Below are positions 8,467 through 17,026 of a stretch of DNA of 64,000 bases, one piece after another. Within the stretch, counting starts at the first letter, position 1; every line of letters starts with the position of its first letter. The notes beneath the pieces were generated by a model. That model was not told where the DNA came from and did no database searches. It was given only the letters and a program-made list of their open reading frames with translations. Origin of the DNA: a bacterium (lineage in GTDB: Bacteria; Hinthialibacterota; Hinthialibacteria; OLB16). The position numbers and the translations under genes are program-made. The stretch is from contig JAJVIK010000002.1 of assembly GCA_022072055.1 (NCBI GenBank), positions 107,615 to 171,614 on the forward strand. The letters are read 5' to 3'.

Positions 8467-10617
8467 ATGTCATCCACAATGATCCTCATCACCGGAGCGA
8501 TCCTCATGGCGGCGAACCCTTGGCCGGGTTGGAAGTGGGAAGAGTGGCGGACCCTGACCGGCGCGGAGAAGCCGGATCTGCTCACCCCCCAAGTCGGTAC
8601 AATGGACCTGGTTCCCCTCATGCGGACGGACGATGGGGGCCAAGTCCAAACCATCAAGGATTGGGAAACCAAGCGGGATCGAATTCTGTCCACCCTGGAG
8701 GCCATCCTGGGTGAGCCAACACCGTTCCAAAAGGTCCCGGCTCTCGCCGAAATGCTCGGCGAGGAGGACCTGGGGGACTATGTCCGCCGCCATGTCCGGA
8801 TCGCCACCGAACCGGATGACTGGGTTCCGGCCTTTCTGTTGCTGCCCAAACCCCTGCCCACGGCGCCCACCCCCACCATGCTTGTCATCCACCAGACAGT
8901 TCCGCAGGGCAAAGAGGAGCCTTGTGGGATCAAGGGGAGTCCCGAACTTGCGTTCGCGGTCGAGCTGGTCAAGCGCGGGTGTGTCTGCCTTGCCCCGGAT
9001 ATGATCGGGTTTGGGGAACGCATCCCGGAAGGGGCAAATCCCTATGCGGGGGCGCTCGAATTCTACCGGAAACACCCCAAGTGGTCCTTCTTCGGAAAGA
9101 TGGCCTGGGACATCAGCCGGATCATGGACTGGCTGGAGACTCTTCCGGAGGTGGACCCGCGCCGGATCGGGTCCATCGGCCACTCGCATGGGGCCTACAC
9201 CACCATCATGGCCACCATCCATGAGCCGCGCATTTCGGCTGCCGTGGCCAGCTGCGGTTTCAACACCCTGCGGACCGACCCCTCGCCCAACCGCTGGTGC
9301 CATCTCACCTCGCTGATGCCGCGCGTGGGGTTCTATGTGGAGGACATCCGGGCAGCGCCCCTCGACTGGCACGAGATCGTGGCCTGCATCGCGCCGCGCC
9401 CCTACTTCAACTGGGCCACTCTCGCCGATGGGGTCTTTCCGAACACCGAAAACCTGGAAGGAATCTTCTCGGAACTCAAGCAGGTGTATGGACTCTATGG
9501 AGCCGCCGACAACCTGGAGCCGAACCTGGTCCCGGGCGCACACTCCTTTCCGGCGGATGGAAGAAACAAGGCCTATAATTGGTTGAAGGCCCACCTCCCC
9601 GCAAGGACCGAGGCGCTCCGGTTCGGACAGTCGGTGATCCCACCCGTTGAGGAGGGCGCGCGCGCCTCCCATCGGAAGGAGTGGGAGCGGCGCCGAGGGG
9701 AGATCCGACAGCTCCTTATCCGCGATATCGGTCCGGTGGAGCCTCCCGAGTGGACCCCCTCGCATCAAGTCGTCGAACAGTCGGAGCGAGAAGGGTTCCT
9801 CGAGAAGAAGATCCGCTATGTCATCCCCGGCGGCGAGACAGTCGCCGCATATCTCCTTCGGCCCTCCACTGACGGGACCAGCCTTCCCGGAATGCTCGTG
9901 TTCCATCAGACCGTGCCGGAAGGCAAGGAAGAGCCGGCGGGCCACTCCGGCAGGGCCAGCCTCCAATTCGGGCCGGAGCTCGCCAGGCGCGGCTATTTAG
10001 TGCTGATCCCGGATTCGATCACCGCGGGTGAGCGAGTCTACCCGGAAGGGGCCTTTCACACCGAGGCGTTCTACCGTCTCCACCCGAACCTGTCGGCGCT
10101 GGGAAAGATGATCCGGGATGGAAGGCTGGCGATCACTCTCCTCCAGTCCGTGCCGGGGGTTGATCCCACTCGGATCGGGGCGATGGGGCACTCGTTGGGG
10201 GCCGAGGAGGCGCTGTTTGTGGCCGCCTTCGATGAGCGCGTGAAAGTTTCAGTGGCGAGTTGTGGCTTTGCCCCCTTCGCGACCGAGGCGAACCTGGAGC
10301 GTTGGGCTCGTCCGGAGTGGTTTTCCTACATTCCGTGTCTCCGCGCGGATCTCCGAGCGGGGTGGCTTCCCGCGTGGGATTTCGAGGATGTGATCCGCTT
10401 GGTGGCCCCGCGCGGGTATTTCAACTACCAGACCAGCGGCGATGAGATCTTCCCGGAGGCCGCCGCGATTCACCCGCTAGTGGAGGCCACCTGTCCGATC
10501 TGGAAGCTGTACGGCGCGGAGGGGCGACTCCGGAGCCGCCTCGACCCCGGCAAGCACGACCTGCCGGACTCCGCGCGGGGTGAGATTTACGATTGGCTCG
10601 ATGGTATCCTCAAGTGA
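8467..10617 (+). CDS. Tandem-duplicated alpha/beta-hydrolase (acetyl xylan esterase/dienelactone hydrolase-like)
   Basis: This 716-residue protein contains two homologous hydrolase units. The first unit has HQTVPQGKEEP, a nucleophile elbow GHSHG near residue 238 and GAHSFPADGRNKAYNWL near 357. The second repeats these as HQTVPEGKEEP, GHSLG near 574 and GKHDLPDSARGEIYDWL near 696. Both keep the catalytic Ser and His, and the acid residue is not assigned. Each unit also has the VASCGF segment after the elbow. Such esterases act on acyl esters of carbohydrates or similar substrates. The gene starts 14 bases after the deacetylase-like gene, with a GGAAGGGGG ribosome-binding site, in the same operon. 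There is no convincing signal peptide. Confidence 0.8.
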   Translation: MSSTMILITGAILMAANPWPGWKWEEWRTLTGAEKPDLLTPQVGTMDLVPLMRTDDGGQVQTIKDWETKRDRILSTLEAILGEPTPFQKVPALAEMLGEEDLGDYVRRHVRIATEPDDWVPAFLLLPKPLPTAPTPTMLVIHQTVPQGKEEPCGIKGSPELAFAVELVKRGCVCLAPDMIGFGERIPEGANPYAGALEFYRKHPKWSFFGKMAWDISRIMDWLETLPEVDPRRIGSIGHSHGAYTTIMATIHEPRISAAVASCGFNTLRTDPSPNRWCHLTSLMPRVGFYVEDIRAAPLDWHEIVACIAPRPYFNWATLADGVFPNTENLEGIFSELKQVYGLYGAADNLEPNLVPGAHSFPADGRNKAYNWLKAHLPARTEALRFGQSVIPPVEEGARASHRKEWERRRGEIRQLLIRDIGPVEPPEWTPSHQVVEQSEREGFLEKKIRYVIPGGETVAAYLLRPSTDGTSLPGMLVFHQTVPEGKEEPAGHSGRASLQFGPELARRGYLVLIPDSITAGERVYPEGAFHTEAFYRLHPNLSALGKMIRDGRLAITLLQSVPGVDPTRIGAMGHSLGAEEALFVAAFDERVKVSVASCGFAPFATEANLERWARPEWFSYIPCLRADLRAGWLPAWDFEDVIRLVAPRGYFNYQTSGDEIFPEAAAIHPLVEATCPIWKLYGAEGRLRSRLDPGKHDLPDSARGEIYDWLDGILK

Positions 10618-10632
10618 TCAAGGAGAAACCCA

Positions 10633-11835
10633 ATGATCCGAACCATGTTGCTTCCGGTTGTACTGCTCTTGCTTCCGTTGAGCCTTCCCGCCATTGCGGA
10701 AGAGGCCGCGACCACCGATGAAGACTACATTCGACGCTTCGAGGAGCGTTTCAAGGGCGCGACGCCGGCCGCCGCTGTCCCCGAAATCGCCACGCCGAAA
10801 ATTTTCGATGAGCGTTTCCTGGGAGAAAAGCTGCGAGAGCACGCTTCCAAGTTGAGCAACGATCAAGGCAACATCGCCTGGGGGACTTCCTATTACATGG
10901 CGGCCCTCAATGACATGTTCCTCGCGACCAAGGAGAAGGAATACTTGGAGGCCAACCGGGAACTCATCCGGGCGGTCATGGCCGCTCGCGATGACCGGAT
11001 CGGCAAGCAGCTCTGGACCGGGGAAACCGCCAAGGCCTGGGGTTCGGACAAGTACTCGAAGAAGGGACGTTGCATCTTCACCGTCCACACCGGGGTGATC
11101 CTCACTCCGATCCTCGAGTTCCTTCGCCTTGCCAGGGACAGTTCGGACCTTAAGCCGAGCATGGGGGCGGAATGGGATTCCCTGCTCACGGATTCCCTGG
11201 AGGCCCTGGCCCACCACAACAAGGGGTACCGTGAGGGTCCCGCCAAGGGGGAAGGGCATTATTTTGGAACCGATGGGGAGATCGCCGAGGATGGGAAGCA
11301 CCTTCCGGCCAACTGGCAGAGCGCGATGGGGCAGGCGCACTGGCACGCCTGGAGGCTGACCGGCGATGAGGCTCAGAAGCAGCGCGCCCTCGCGCTCGGA
11401 GCCCATATCAAAAACCGGTTGGTGAAGGCCCCGGATGGGGCCTACTACTGGCAATACTGGATGACCGAACAGCCGGTCACCGAATCCACCCCGCGCGAAG
11501 AGGTTCAGGGCGAGGACAGCTCCCATGCGGCTCTCACCCTTTCGCTTCCGATTCTGCTTGCCGAAGAGGGAGCGCTGTTCACCCCGGAGGACATGGAACG
11601 GTTCGGGAAAACCGTCCTGTTCGGAATGGGGCGGCTGGGGAAAGGGGTGCTGTTCGGGGACATCACCGGCAACCCCAAGTCCAGCCCGGACTATGTCAGC
11701 CTCCCGGCGCGGTGGCTCAATCTGGCGCGGTGGACCCCCGAGGTCAAGACACGGATCGTGGACTTCTACCTCAAGCATGGCTCCTCCCACATGGGGCCCC
11801 AGGACATCGCGCTCCTGGTTCGCTTCGGCGGTTGA
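10633..11835 (+). CDS. Secreted alpha-helical protein, probably an (alpha/alpha)-toroid carbohydrate-active protein
   Basis: The protein has 400 residues. The N-terminus is a clear signal peptide (MIRTMLLPVVLLLLPLSLPA, cleavage after AIA). The mature part is rich in amphipathic helices with aromatic and His pairs (YYMAALNDMFLATKEKEYLEANRELI, shown only in part; ANWQSAMGQAHWHAWRLTG). This pattern is seen in (alpha/alpha)6 barrels such as epimerases, glycosidases and polysaccharide lyases. I do not recognise a specific family. AAGGAG precedes the ATG. It follows the tandem hydrolase by 15 bases, which suggests that the four-gene cluster processes an extracytoplasmic polymer. The function is inferred from fold impression and context only. 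Confidence 0.6.
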   Translation: MIRTMLLPVVLLLLPLSLPAIAEEAATTDEDYIRRFEERFKGATPAAAVPEIATPKIFDERFLGEKLREHASKLSNDQGNIAWGTSYYMAALNDMFLATKEKEYLEANRELIRAVMAARDDRIGKQLWTGETAKAWGSDKYSKKGRCIFTVHTGVILTPILEFLRLARDSSDLKPSMGAEWDSLLTDSLEALAHHNKGYREGPAKGEGHYFGTDGEIAEDGKHLPANWQSAMGQAHWHAWRLTGDEAQKQRALALGAHIKNRLVKAPDGAYYWQYWMTEQPVTESTPREEVQGEDSSHAALTLSLPILLAEEGALFTPEDMERFGKTVLFGMGRLGKGVLFGDITGNPKSSPDYVSLPARWLNLARWTPEVKTRIVDFYLKHGSSHMGPQDIALLVRFGG

Positions 11836-11846
11836 ATGAATCGCGC

Positions 11847-11874
11847 TTGAGTGCGTCTAAGAGGGGCGTACAAT
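11847..11874 (+). promoter_or_regulatory. Candidate sigma70-type promoter for the A2M-pbpC pair
   Basis: TTGAGT at 11847-11852 and TACAAT at 11869-11874 are spaced by 16 bases. The hexamers match the consensus at four and five of six positions. They sit in the 114-base gap between the preceding gene and the A2M start at 11950. Confidence 0.5.
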
Positions 11875-11949
11875 CGGATCACCGACCGGTTCGGTGGTCA
11901 CCACGGGCGTGGGCTGGTTTCCCATGCCTCCTTTCTCGGAGGGGCTCCC

Positions 11950-14900
11950 ATGCGATCTCAAATTGAAGGGTTGCTGATGTTGGCGCTGTTGGGTTCGATC
12001 TGCCTCCCCACGGCGTGGGGCGCGGAAGGTCCGGGCGACCCCCAGGCGGCCGGCGGAGGGTTCACACTGGCGCGGATCGAGGCCACCGCCGAGGCCAAGT
12101 CAGTCCTGCTGGAGTTCACCGAGGACTTTGATATCCACCGGATCGAGGGATACCTCCGCTTCATCCCTGCGGTCGACGTTTACTTTTACGACAGCCGGCC
12201 GGTGGGGCCGCGCGCCGCGCTGGTCCGAGGGAATTTCACCTTGGGAGTGGATTACCTCGTAACGATTTCGGAGGGGTTTAAATCCAAGTCCGGAACAGCC
12301 TACGCCCGGACCTTGAACAGGTTCCGGATGCCCGACCTGAAACCCAAGATGAGTTTCGCCGGTCGCAAGACCGTGATAGAGCGTGACAGCCGACAAATGG
12401 TTCACCTCGACATTGTGAATGTCGAGGAGCCGCTCTTTGAGGGAGTGCATGTGCCCCCCCTGCTTGTCCCGCTGGCCCGCGCGCCTCTCCAGGAGAACAG
12501 TGCGATAACGCCACGCGATCTGGAAACGATCCTATCCAAACAGGTCGAACGCGCCGAGAAAACTCTCGCGGGCGCGGCGGACTTTCAGCCTTTCCTTTCC
12601 AAGGTCCGGTATGAGTCCCACCTGTTCTTCAATCATGGCGGAAAGAACATCACCACCCCCTTTTCGATTCCCCTGACCTTCCGCGAATCAAACGCCGCGG
12701 GAGCGATTGAAGCCATCCGCTTCAGAAGCAACCGAACGGAGTCTCCGGCCTCCACCGAAACTCGGCTTTATCGGATCACCGACCTTTCGATTGCCTCCAA
12801 GTCTTCCCAGGACCGACTGCTGATCTGGGTCACTTCTTTCCGAACCGGCGCGCCGGTCGGCGGGGTGTCGCTGCTCGCCTTCGATCGGGAGATGCGCGCT
12901 TACTCCTTGGGGGAGACGGATGAATCCGGGCTCTTCTCCGCCTCTCGGGACAATTATTCCAGTGTTCACGCGAGCATTTCGAGCGACTCCTTCCGGGTCG
13001 AACGGCGGACCCTGCCGGTCGACCAGGTTGTGCTGCTGGTCGCGGCCTCATCGACGGACTGCTCTTTCCTGGAGCTCACCCCGGCGACTCTCCTTGCCAC
13101 CGACGAGGTGACCCGAACCGAAACCCCCCGCGCCCTGGCCCAAGCCACGAACACTCATCTGTTCACCGAACGGGGGATTTACCGTCCGGGAGAGACCGTG
13201 CACTTCAAGGGGTCACTCCGCGAATTCCGGGATGGAACAATCGGCATCCCGGCGGAACCCACCTGTGAGGTGGTAATCGCGGATTCCAAGGGCGAGGAGT
13301 TTTATCGGGAATCACTCCCAATCTCGGAGTTCGGCACGGTCTCCAGCGAAGCTTCTCTTCCTGCGTACTCACCCCTCGGTTTTTACACCGCCCGCGTGCT
13401 CACCGGCGTGGAGGGACAGGGCGCGACCTGTCACTTCCAGGTTCAGGAGTTTCAGCCGCCGCGGCATCGCGCCGAGATTCGATTCCGGAGGGAGACCCGC
13501 GATGACAAGCGCTATGTGGGTCACGAACGAAAGATGGAGGTCGTGGTCTGCACCCTTGGGGGGCGTTATTACTCGGGCGGTCCGCTCAAACACGGCCAGG
13601 TCCGATGGAAGGTTTTCTCCGCCCCTGTCGAACTGAATCCGTCCGGTTTCTCCGGGTACACCTTCGGGAACCGGACCGTTGAGGATGGGGAGTTCATCGA
13701 GTCCGGCGAATCAATCCTGAACGAATCGGGCGAGGTGGAAGTCGCTCTCCCCCTTGGACGCGAGGTCCTCGCGGGGCGTCATGGCCTGCGCGTCACCGCC
13801 TCGGTGGTGGATTTCGATGGCCGTGTCGCCTCGGAAAGCGCGACCTATGCGCTCGATCTCGAACACCTGGTGGGAATCGAGAAGCTGGAGGGGACTCTCA
13901 AGATCGATGAGCCCGCGGTTTTCCGCGGCGTGGTGATCGACAGGAACGGAGCTAAGGTGAATGCGGGGACACTCGAGGCGGTGATCCTGGAACGCGACTA
14001 CATGTGGACACGGAAGCGCAACGAGGAGGGGAGCGCTTTCTGGACCTGGACCACGGTGTGGCGAAAGCGGCAACCGATTCCAGTCGCGCTTCAGGCCGGC
14101 GAGGCGCGCCTGGAAACGACCTTCGAGGAGGCCGGCTCCTTTCACCTGTTGTTTGTGTATCGATCCCCAGAGGGCCACGAATCCACCAGCAGCGTCTTCG
14201 TGACCGTCGAGGGCCCCTTCGGTTGGTATGAGGAAGAGCCGGAGAATGGCCGCTCCTTTGAAAAGGTGCGTCTCCTGGTGGACAAGCCGGAGTATTCGGT
14301 CGGCGACACCCTGAGGCTTTCGGTCCTGAGCAGGCTGCCGGTCTCCTCCTGTCTTGTGACAGTGGAGCGCGAAGGTGTCCTTGAGGATCGGGTCGTTCAA
14401 GCCGTGAAGGGCGAGATTGAGGTTCCCCTCACCTCCGCGCATCGTCCAAACGTTTACCTCTCGGTGGTGGGGACCGTGGCGCGCGGCGATTTCCCGAGCT
14501 ATCAATCGGAGTTTGATGACCAAGCCCCACGCTTTGTCTTCGGAACGGTCAAGGTTCCCGTGCGCGAGGAGGTTGACCCGCTGCGGATTTCGATTGCGGC
14601 GGACCGGCAAAACCTGCAGGCGCTACCCGGCCAGGAGATGACCCTTGACCTTTCAGTCCGTGATGGGGCGGGGCGCGGGGTGGAGAGCGAACTCGCGGTG
14701 GCCGTGGTGGATGAACAGGTCCTGGCCCTCACCGCCTACAAGACCCCGAATTTGAACGGGCTCCTCGACTTCACCATTCCGCTCTCCGTGTTCACCCGCG
14801 AGCTGCGCTCCGAGATTCAGAACCAGACCGCCTACGGGGAGCTCGCGAGCGACCCACTCACCGGAGGCGGTGGAGGCGGGGAGGGCGAGGCGGTGGGCCT

Positions 14901-16995
14901 GACCATCCGAAGCGACTTCAGTCCGACCGCGTTTTTCAATCCGAGTGTCCGGACCAACTCGGCGGGTTACGCAAGCGTGACCTTCCGTTTCCCCGACACG
15001 ATGACCACTTATCGGGTGTTCGCGGTCGGGACGGACCGGGGGACACGGGTCGGAAGCGCGCAGCGGTCCGCCCTGGTCGTGAAGGAGTTCTATCTGGAGC
15101 CGGGGTTGCCGCGCTTTCTCCTTGTCGGAGATGAGTTTCGTTTCAAGGTCGCCGCGTTCAATAAGACCCCTAAGGAAGGGGTGGTGAGCTTCCAACCCAC
15201 CTCTAGCGGAGAGGTTTCATTGGAAACGCGCTCCGAGGCTCACCCGGTAAAAGCGCATGACCGGACTCTCATTCCGGTGGAGGGGAAGGCGGAGAAATGC
15301 GGTCGCGCCTCCGTGACCCTGAGCGCTCGGATGGGCGACCATGAGGATTCGGTCCTGAGCGCGCTTCCGGTCCGATACGGCTCTCCGATCCATCGGGACA
15401 TGCTGTTCGAGGCCCTGACCGGGACAGGCTCCCTGGCATACACCTTCCCCTTTGATGTGGCCGCGATTCCCAAGGAGGATCTTTCCGAGCAGGAGCTGGC
15501 CTTCACCCTGACCCTCTCCACCTCCCCGTTCATGCGTCTCGCGCCCGGACTTCGCTATCTCCTCGAATACCCGTATGGCTGTGTGGAGCAAACCAGTTCG
15601 GGGGTCTTGCCGCTTGCGGCGCTGCGATCTCTGATCGAGGACCAACTCATCCCAGGGTTCTCGGTCGAGGAAACCGACAAGTTCCTGGCAAAGGGGGTGG
15701 ACCGGCTTTTTTCGATGCAGACCGATTCGGGCGGGTTCTCGTATTGGCCGGGGCAGCGCACCTCGGACTATTGGGGAACTCTCTACGCGCTGAACGCTCT
15801 GCTACACGTCGAGGAAGCCGGATTCCCGGTGTCCGAGGATCGCATGGAGAAAGCCTGGATTTACCTTGAGGAAAACATGAGTGGGCCGGCGGAAAACCAG
15901 CGCCGGAGGGATGGTTCCTCCGCCGCGCTGGCGGCGTTCCTGCTCGCCAAGGCCGAACGGCTGGATTCCATGCAGCTGGAGGCCCTCTGGCGTGGGTTTG
16001 AAGACTTGGGACGGGAGGGGCAGCTCTTTGCCCTGCTCGCCGCGCATTTGGCCACTCCCCCCAAGGGGGTGGACTTGGTGGCCAAGACCAAGGCCACCCT
16101 GGCCGCGCCACCCTCGGACACGGAGGTGGTTTACAGGGCGAAGATGCGCGAGCCCGCGGTCAGCCTGATGGCGAGCGATCTGATTCTGGACACCGAGGTC
16201 ACCGCCAACCGGATCGCCTCGGACCTCCTGGCGGCGATGAAGCCCGAGGGGCGTTGGAGTTCGACCAGCGACACGGGCTGGGCGCTGCTTGCCTTGGGGG
16301 GGCATTTCCGTGAGATGCACTTCTCCGACCAGGAAGTGACTGGCCGGGTCCTTCAGCCCGGTGGAATTGAAGAGCCCTTCAGTCTATCCGGAGCTCACCC
16401 GACCAGCTTCCGCCTGGCCCCGGAGGCCTTTCTAGCGCGTCCCAAGGTGGACCTGGTCTTGGACACCGAGGCCTCCGTCTCGGCGCAGATCGATATGGTC
16501 TATCCCGTGGCCCCCGGCGCCGATCCCACCGCCGACAAGGGTCTTGTCGTTTCCAAGTCAATCGAGAACACGGCGGGGTCGGACACGATCCGAGTGGGGG
16601 ATGTGATCAAGGTCAAGTTATTGGTGGAAGTTCAAGATAAAGTCGCCTCCTTTCTCGTCCTGGATGATCCGCTCCCCGCCGGGCTGCTCGCGATCAACAG
16701 CGCCCTTTCCACCGAGGAGCCGGTTCCGGGTCAAGTTTCCGGCGAGGAGGAGGCTTTCAGATACTGGGACAGCGAGGGCTTTTACCGGTTTCTGCCCAAT
16801 TACCAGGAGCTCCGCGAGGATCGTGTCACCGCTTTCCGGGATCATGTCTGGCAGGGGCAATACCAGTTCACCTACTTCGCTCGCGCGGTCTGCGCAGGTC
16901 GCTTCCGGATTCCCCCGACCCGTGCGCAACTGATGTACCAACCCGACCGGTATGCCTACTCGACCGAATCCGAAATGGTGATTGAGGAGCGCTGA
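11950..16995 (+). CDS. Bacterial alpha-2-macroglobulin family protein with thioester motif
   Basis: The protein has 1681 residues, close to E. coli YfhM (about 1650). The start at ATG 11950 gives a signal peptide (MRSQIEGLLMLALLGS, Ala-Trp-Gly-Ala cleavage region) and has GGAGG eight bases upstream; an upstream in-frame GTG at 11851 is rejected. The MG1-MG2 region includes LFTERGIYRPGETVHFKG, typical of the family. The thioester motif YPYGCVEQ has its Cys at residue 1211. A2M proteins are periplasmic covalent protease traps. The gene overlaps or abuts pbpC, a well-known pairing in which the trap protects the cell wall repair zone. Unlike YfhM, no lipobox is visible, so it may be soluble in the periplasm. 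Confidence 0.93.
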   Translation: MRSQIEGLLMLALLGSICLPTAWGAEGPGDPQAAGGGFTLARIEATAEAKSVLLEFTEDFDIHRIEGYLRFIPAVDVYFYDSRPVGPRAALVRGNFTLGVDYLVTISEGFKSKSGTAYARTLNRFRMPDLKPKMSFAGRKTVIERDSRQMVHLDIVNVEEPLFEGVHVPPLLVPLARAPLQENSAITPRDLETILSKQVERAEKTLAGAADFQPFLSKVRYESHLFFNHGGKNITTPFSIPLTFRESNAAGAIEAIRFRSNRTESPASTETRLYRITDLSIASKSSQDRLLIWVTSFRTGAPVGGVSLLAFDREMRAYSLGETDESGLFSASRDNYSSVHASISSDSFRVERRTLPVDQVVLLVAASSTDCSFLELTPATLLATDEVTRTETPRALAQATNTHLFTERGIYRPGETVHFKGSLREFRDGTIGIPAEPTCEVVIADSKGEEFYRESLPISEFGTVSSEASLPAYSPLGFYTARVLTGVEGQGATCHFQVQEFQPPRHRAEIRFRRETRDDKRYVGHERKMEVVVCTLGGRYYSGGPLKHGQVRWKVFSAPVELNPSGFSGYTFGNRTVEDGEFIESGESILNESGEVEVALPLGREVLAGRHGLRVTASVVDFDGRVASESATYALDLEHLVGIEKLEGTLKIDEPAVFRGVVIDRNGAKVNAGTLEAVILERDYMWTRKRNEEGSAFWTWTTVWRKRQPIPVALQAGEARLETTFEEAGSFHLLFVYRSPEGHESTSSVFVTVEGPFGWYEEEPENGRSFEKVRLLVDKPEYSVGDTLRLSVLSRLPVSSCLVTVEREGVLEDRVVQAVKGEIEVPLTSAHRPNVYLSVVGTVARGDFPSYQSEFDDQAPRFVFGTVKVPVREEVDPLRISIAADRQNLQALPGQEMTLDLSVRDGAGRGVESELAVAVVDEQVLALTAYKTPNLNGLLDFTIPLSVFTRELRSEIQNQTAYGELASDPLTGGGGGGEGEAVGLTIRSDFSPTAFFNPSVRTNSAGYASVTFRFPDTMTTYRVFAVGTDRGTRVGSAQRSALVVKEFYLEPGLPRFLLVGDEFRFKVAAFNKTPKEGVVSFQPTSSGEVSLETRSEAHPVKAHDRTLIPVEGKAEKCGRASVTLSARMGDHEDSVLSALPVRYGSPIHRDMLFEALTGTGSLAYTFPFDVAAIPKEDLSEQELAFTLTLSTSPFMRLAPGLRYLLEYPYGCVEQTSSGVLPLAALRSLIEDQLIPGFSVEETDKFLAKGVDRLFSMQTDSGGFSYWPGQRTSDYWGTLYALNALLHVEEAGFPVSEDRMEKAWIYLEENMSGPAENQRRRDGSSAALAAFLLAKAERLDSMQLEALWRGFEDLGREGQLFALLAAHLATPPKGVDLVAKTKATLAAPPSDTEVVYRAKMREPAVSLMASDLILDTEVTANRIASDLLAAMKPEGRWSSTSDTGWALLALGGHFREMHFSDQEVTGRVLQPGGIEEPFSLSGAHPTSFRLAPEAFLARPKVDLVLDTEASVSAQIDMVYPVAPGADPTADKGLVVSKSIENTAGSDTIRVGDVIKVKLLVEVQDKVASFLVLDDPLPAGLLAINSALSTEEPVPGQVSGEEEAFRYWDSEGFYRFLPNYQELREDRVTAFRDHVWQGQYQFTYFARAVCAGRFRIPPTRAQLMYQPDRYAYSTESEMVIEER

Positions 16996-17026
16996 GGGGA
17001 GGCGTGTCAAGGTGAGGACATCCGCC

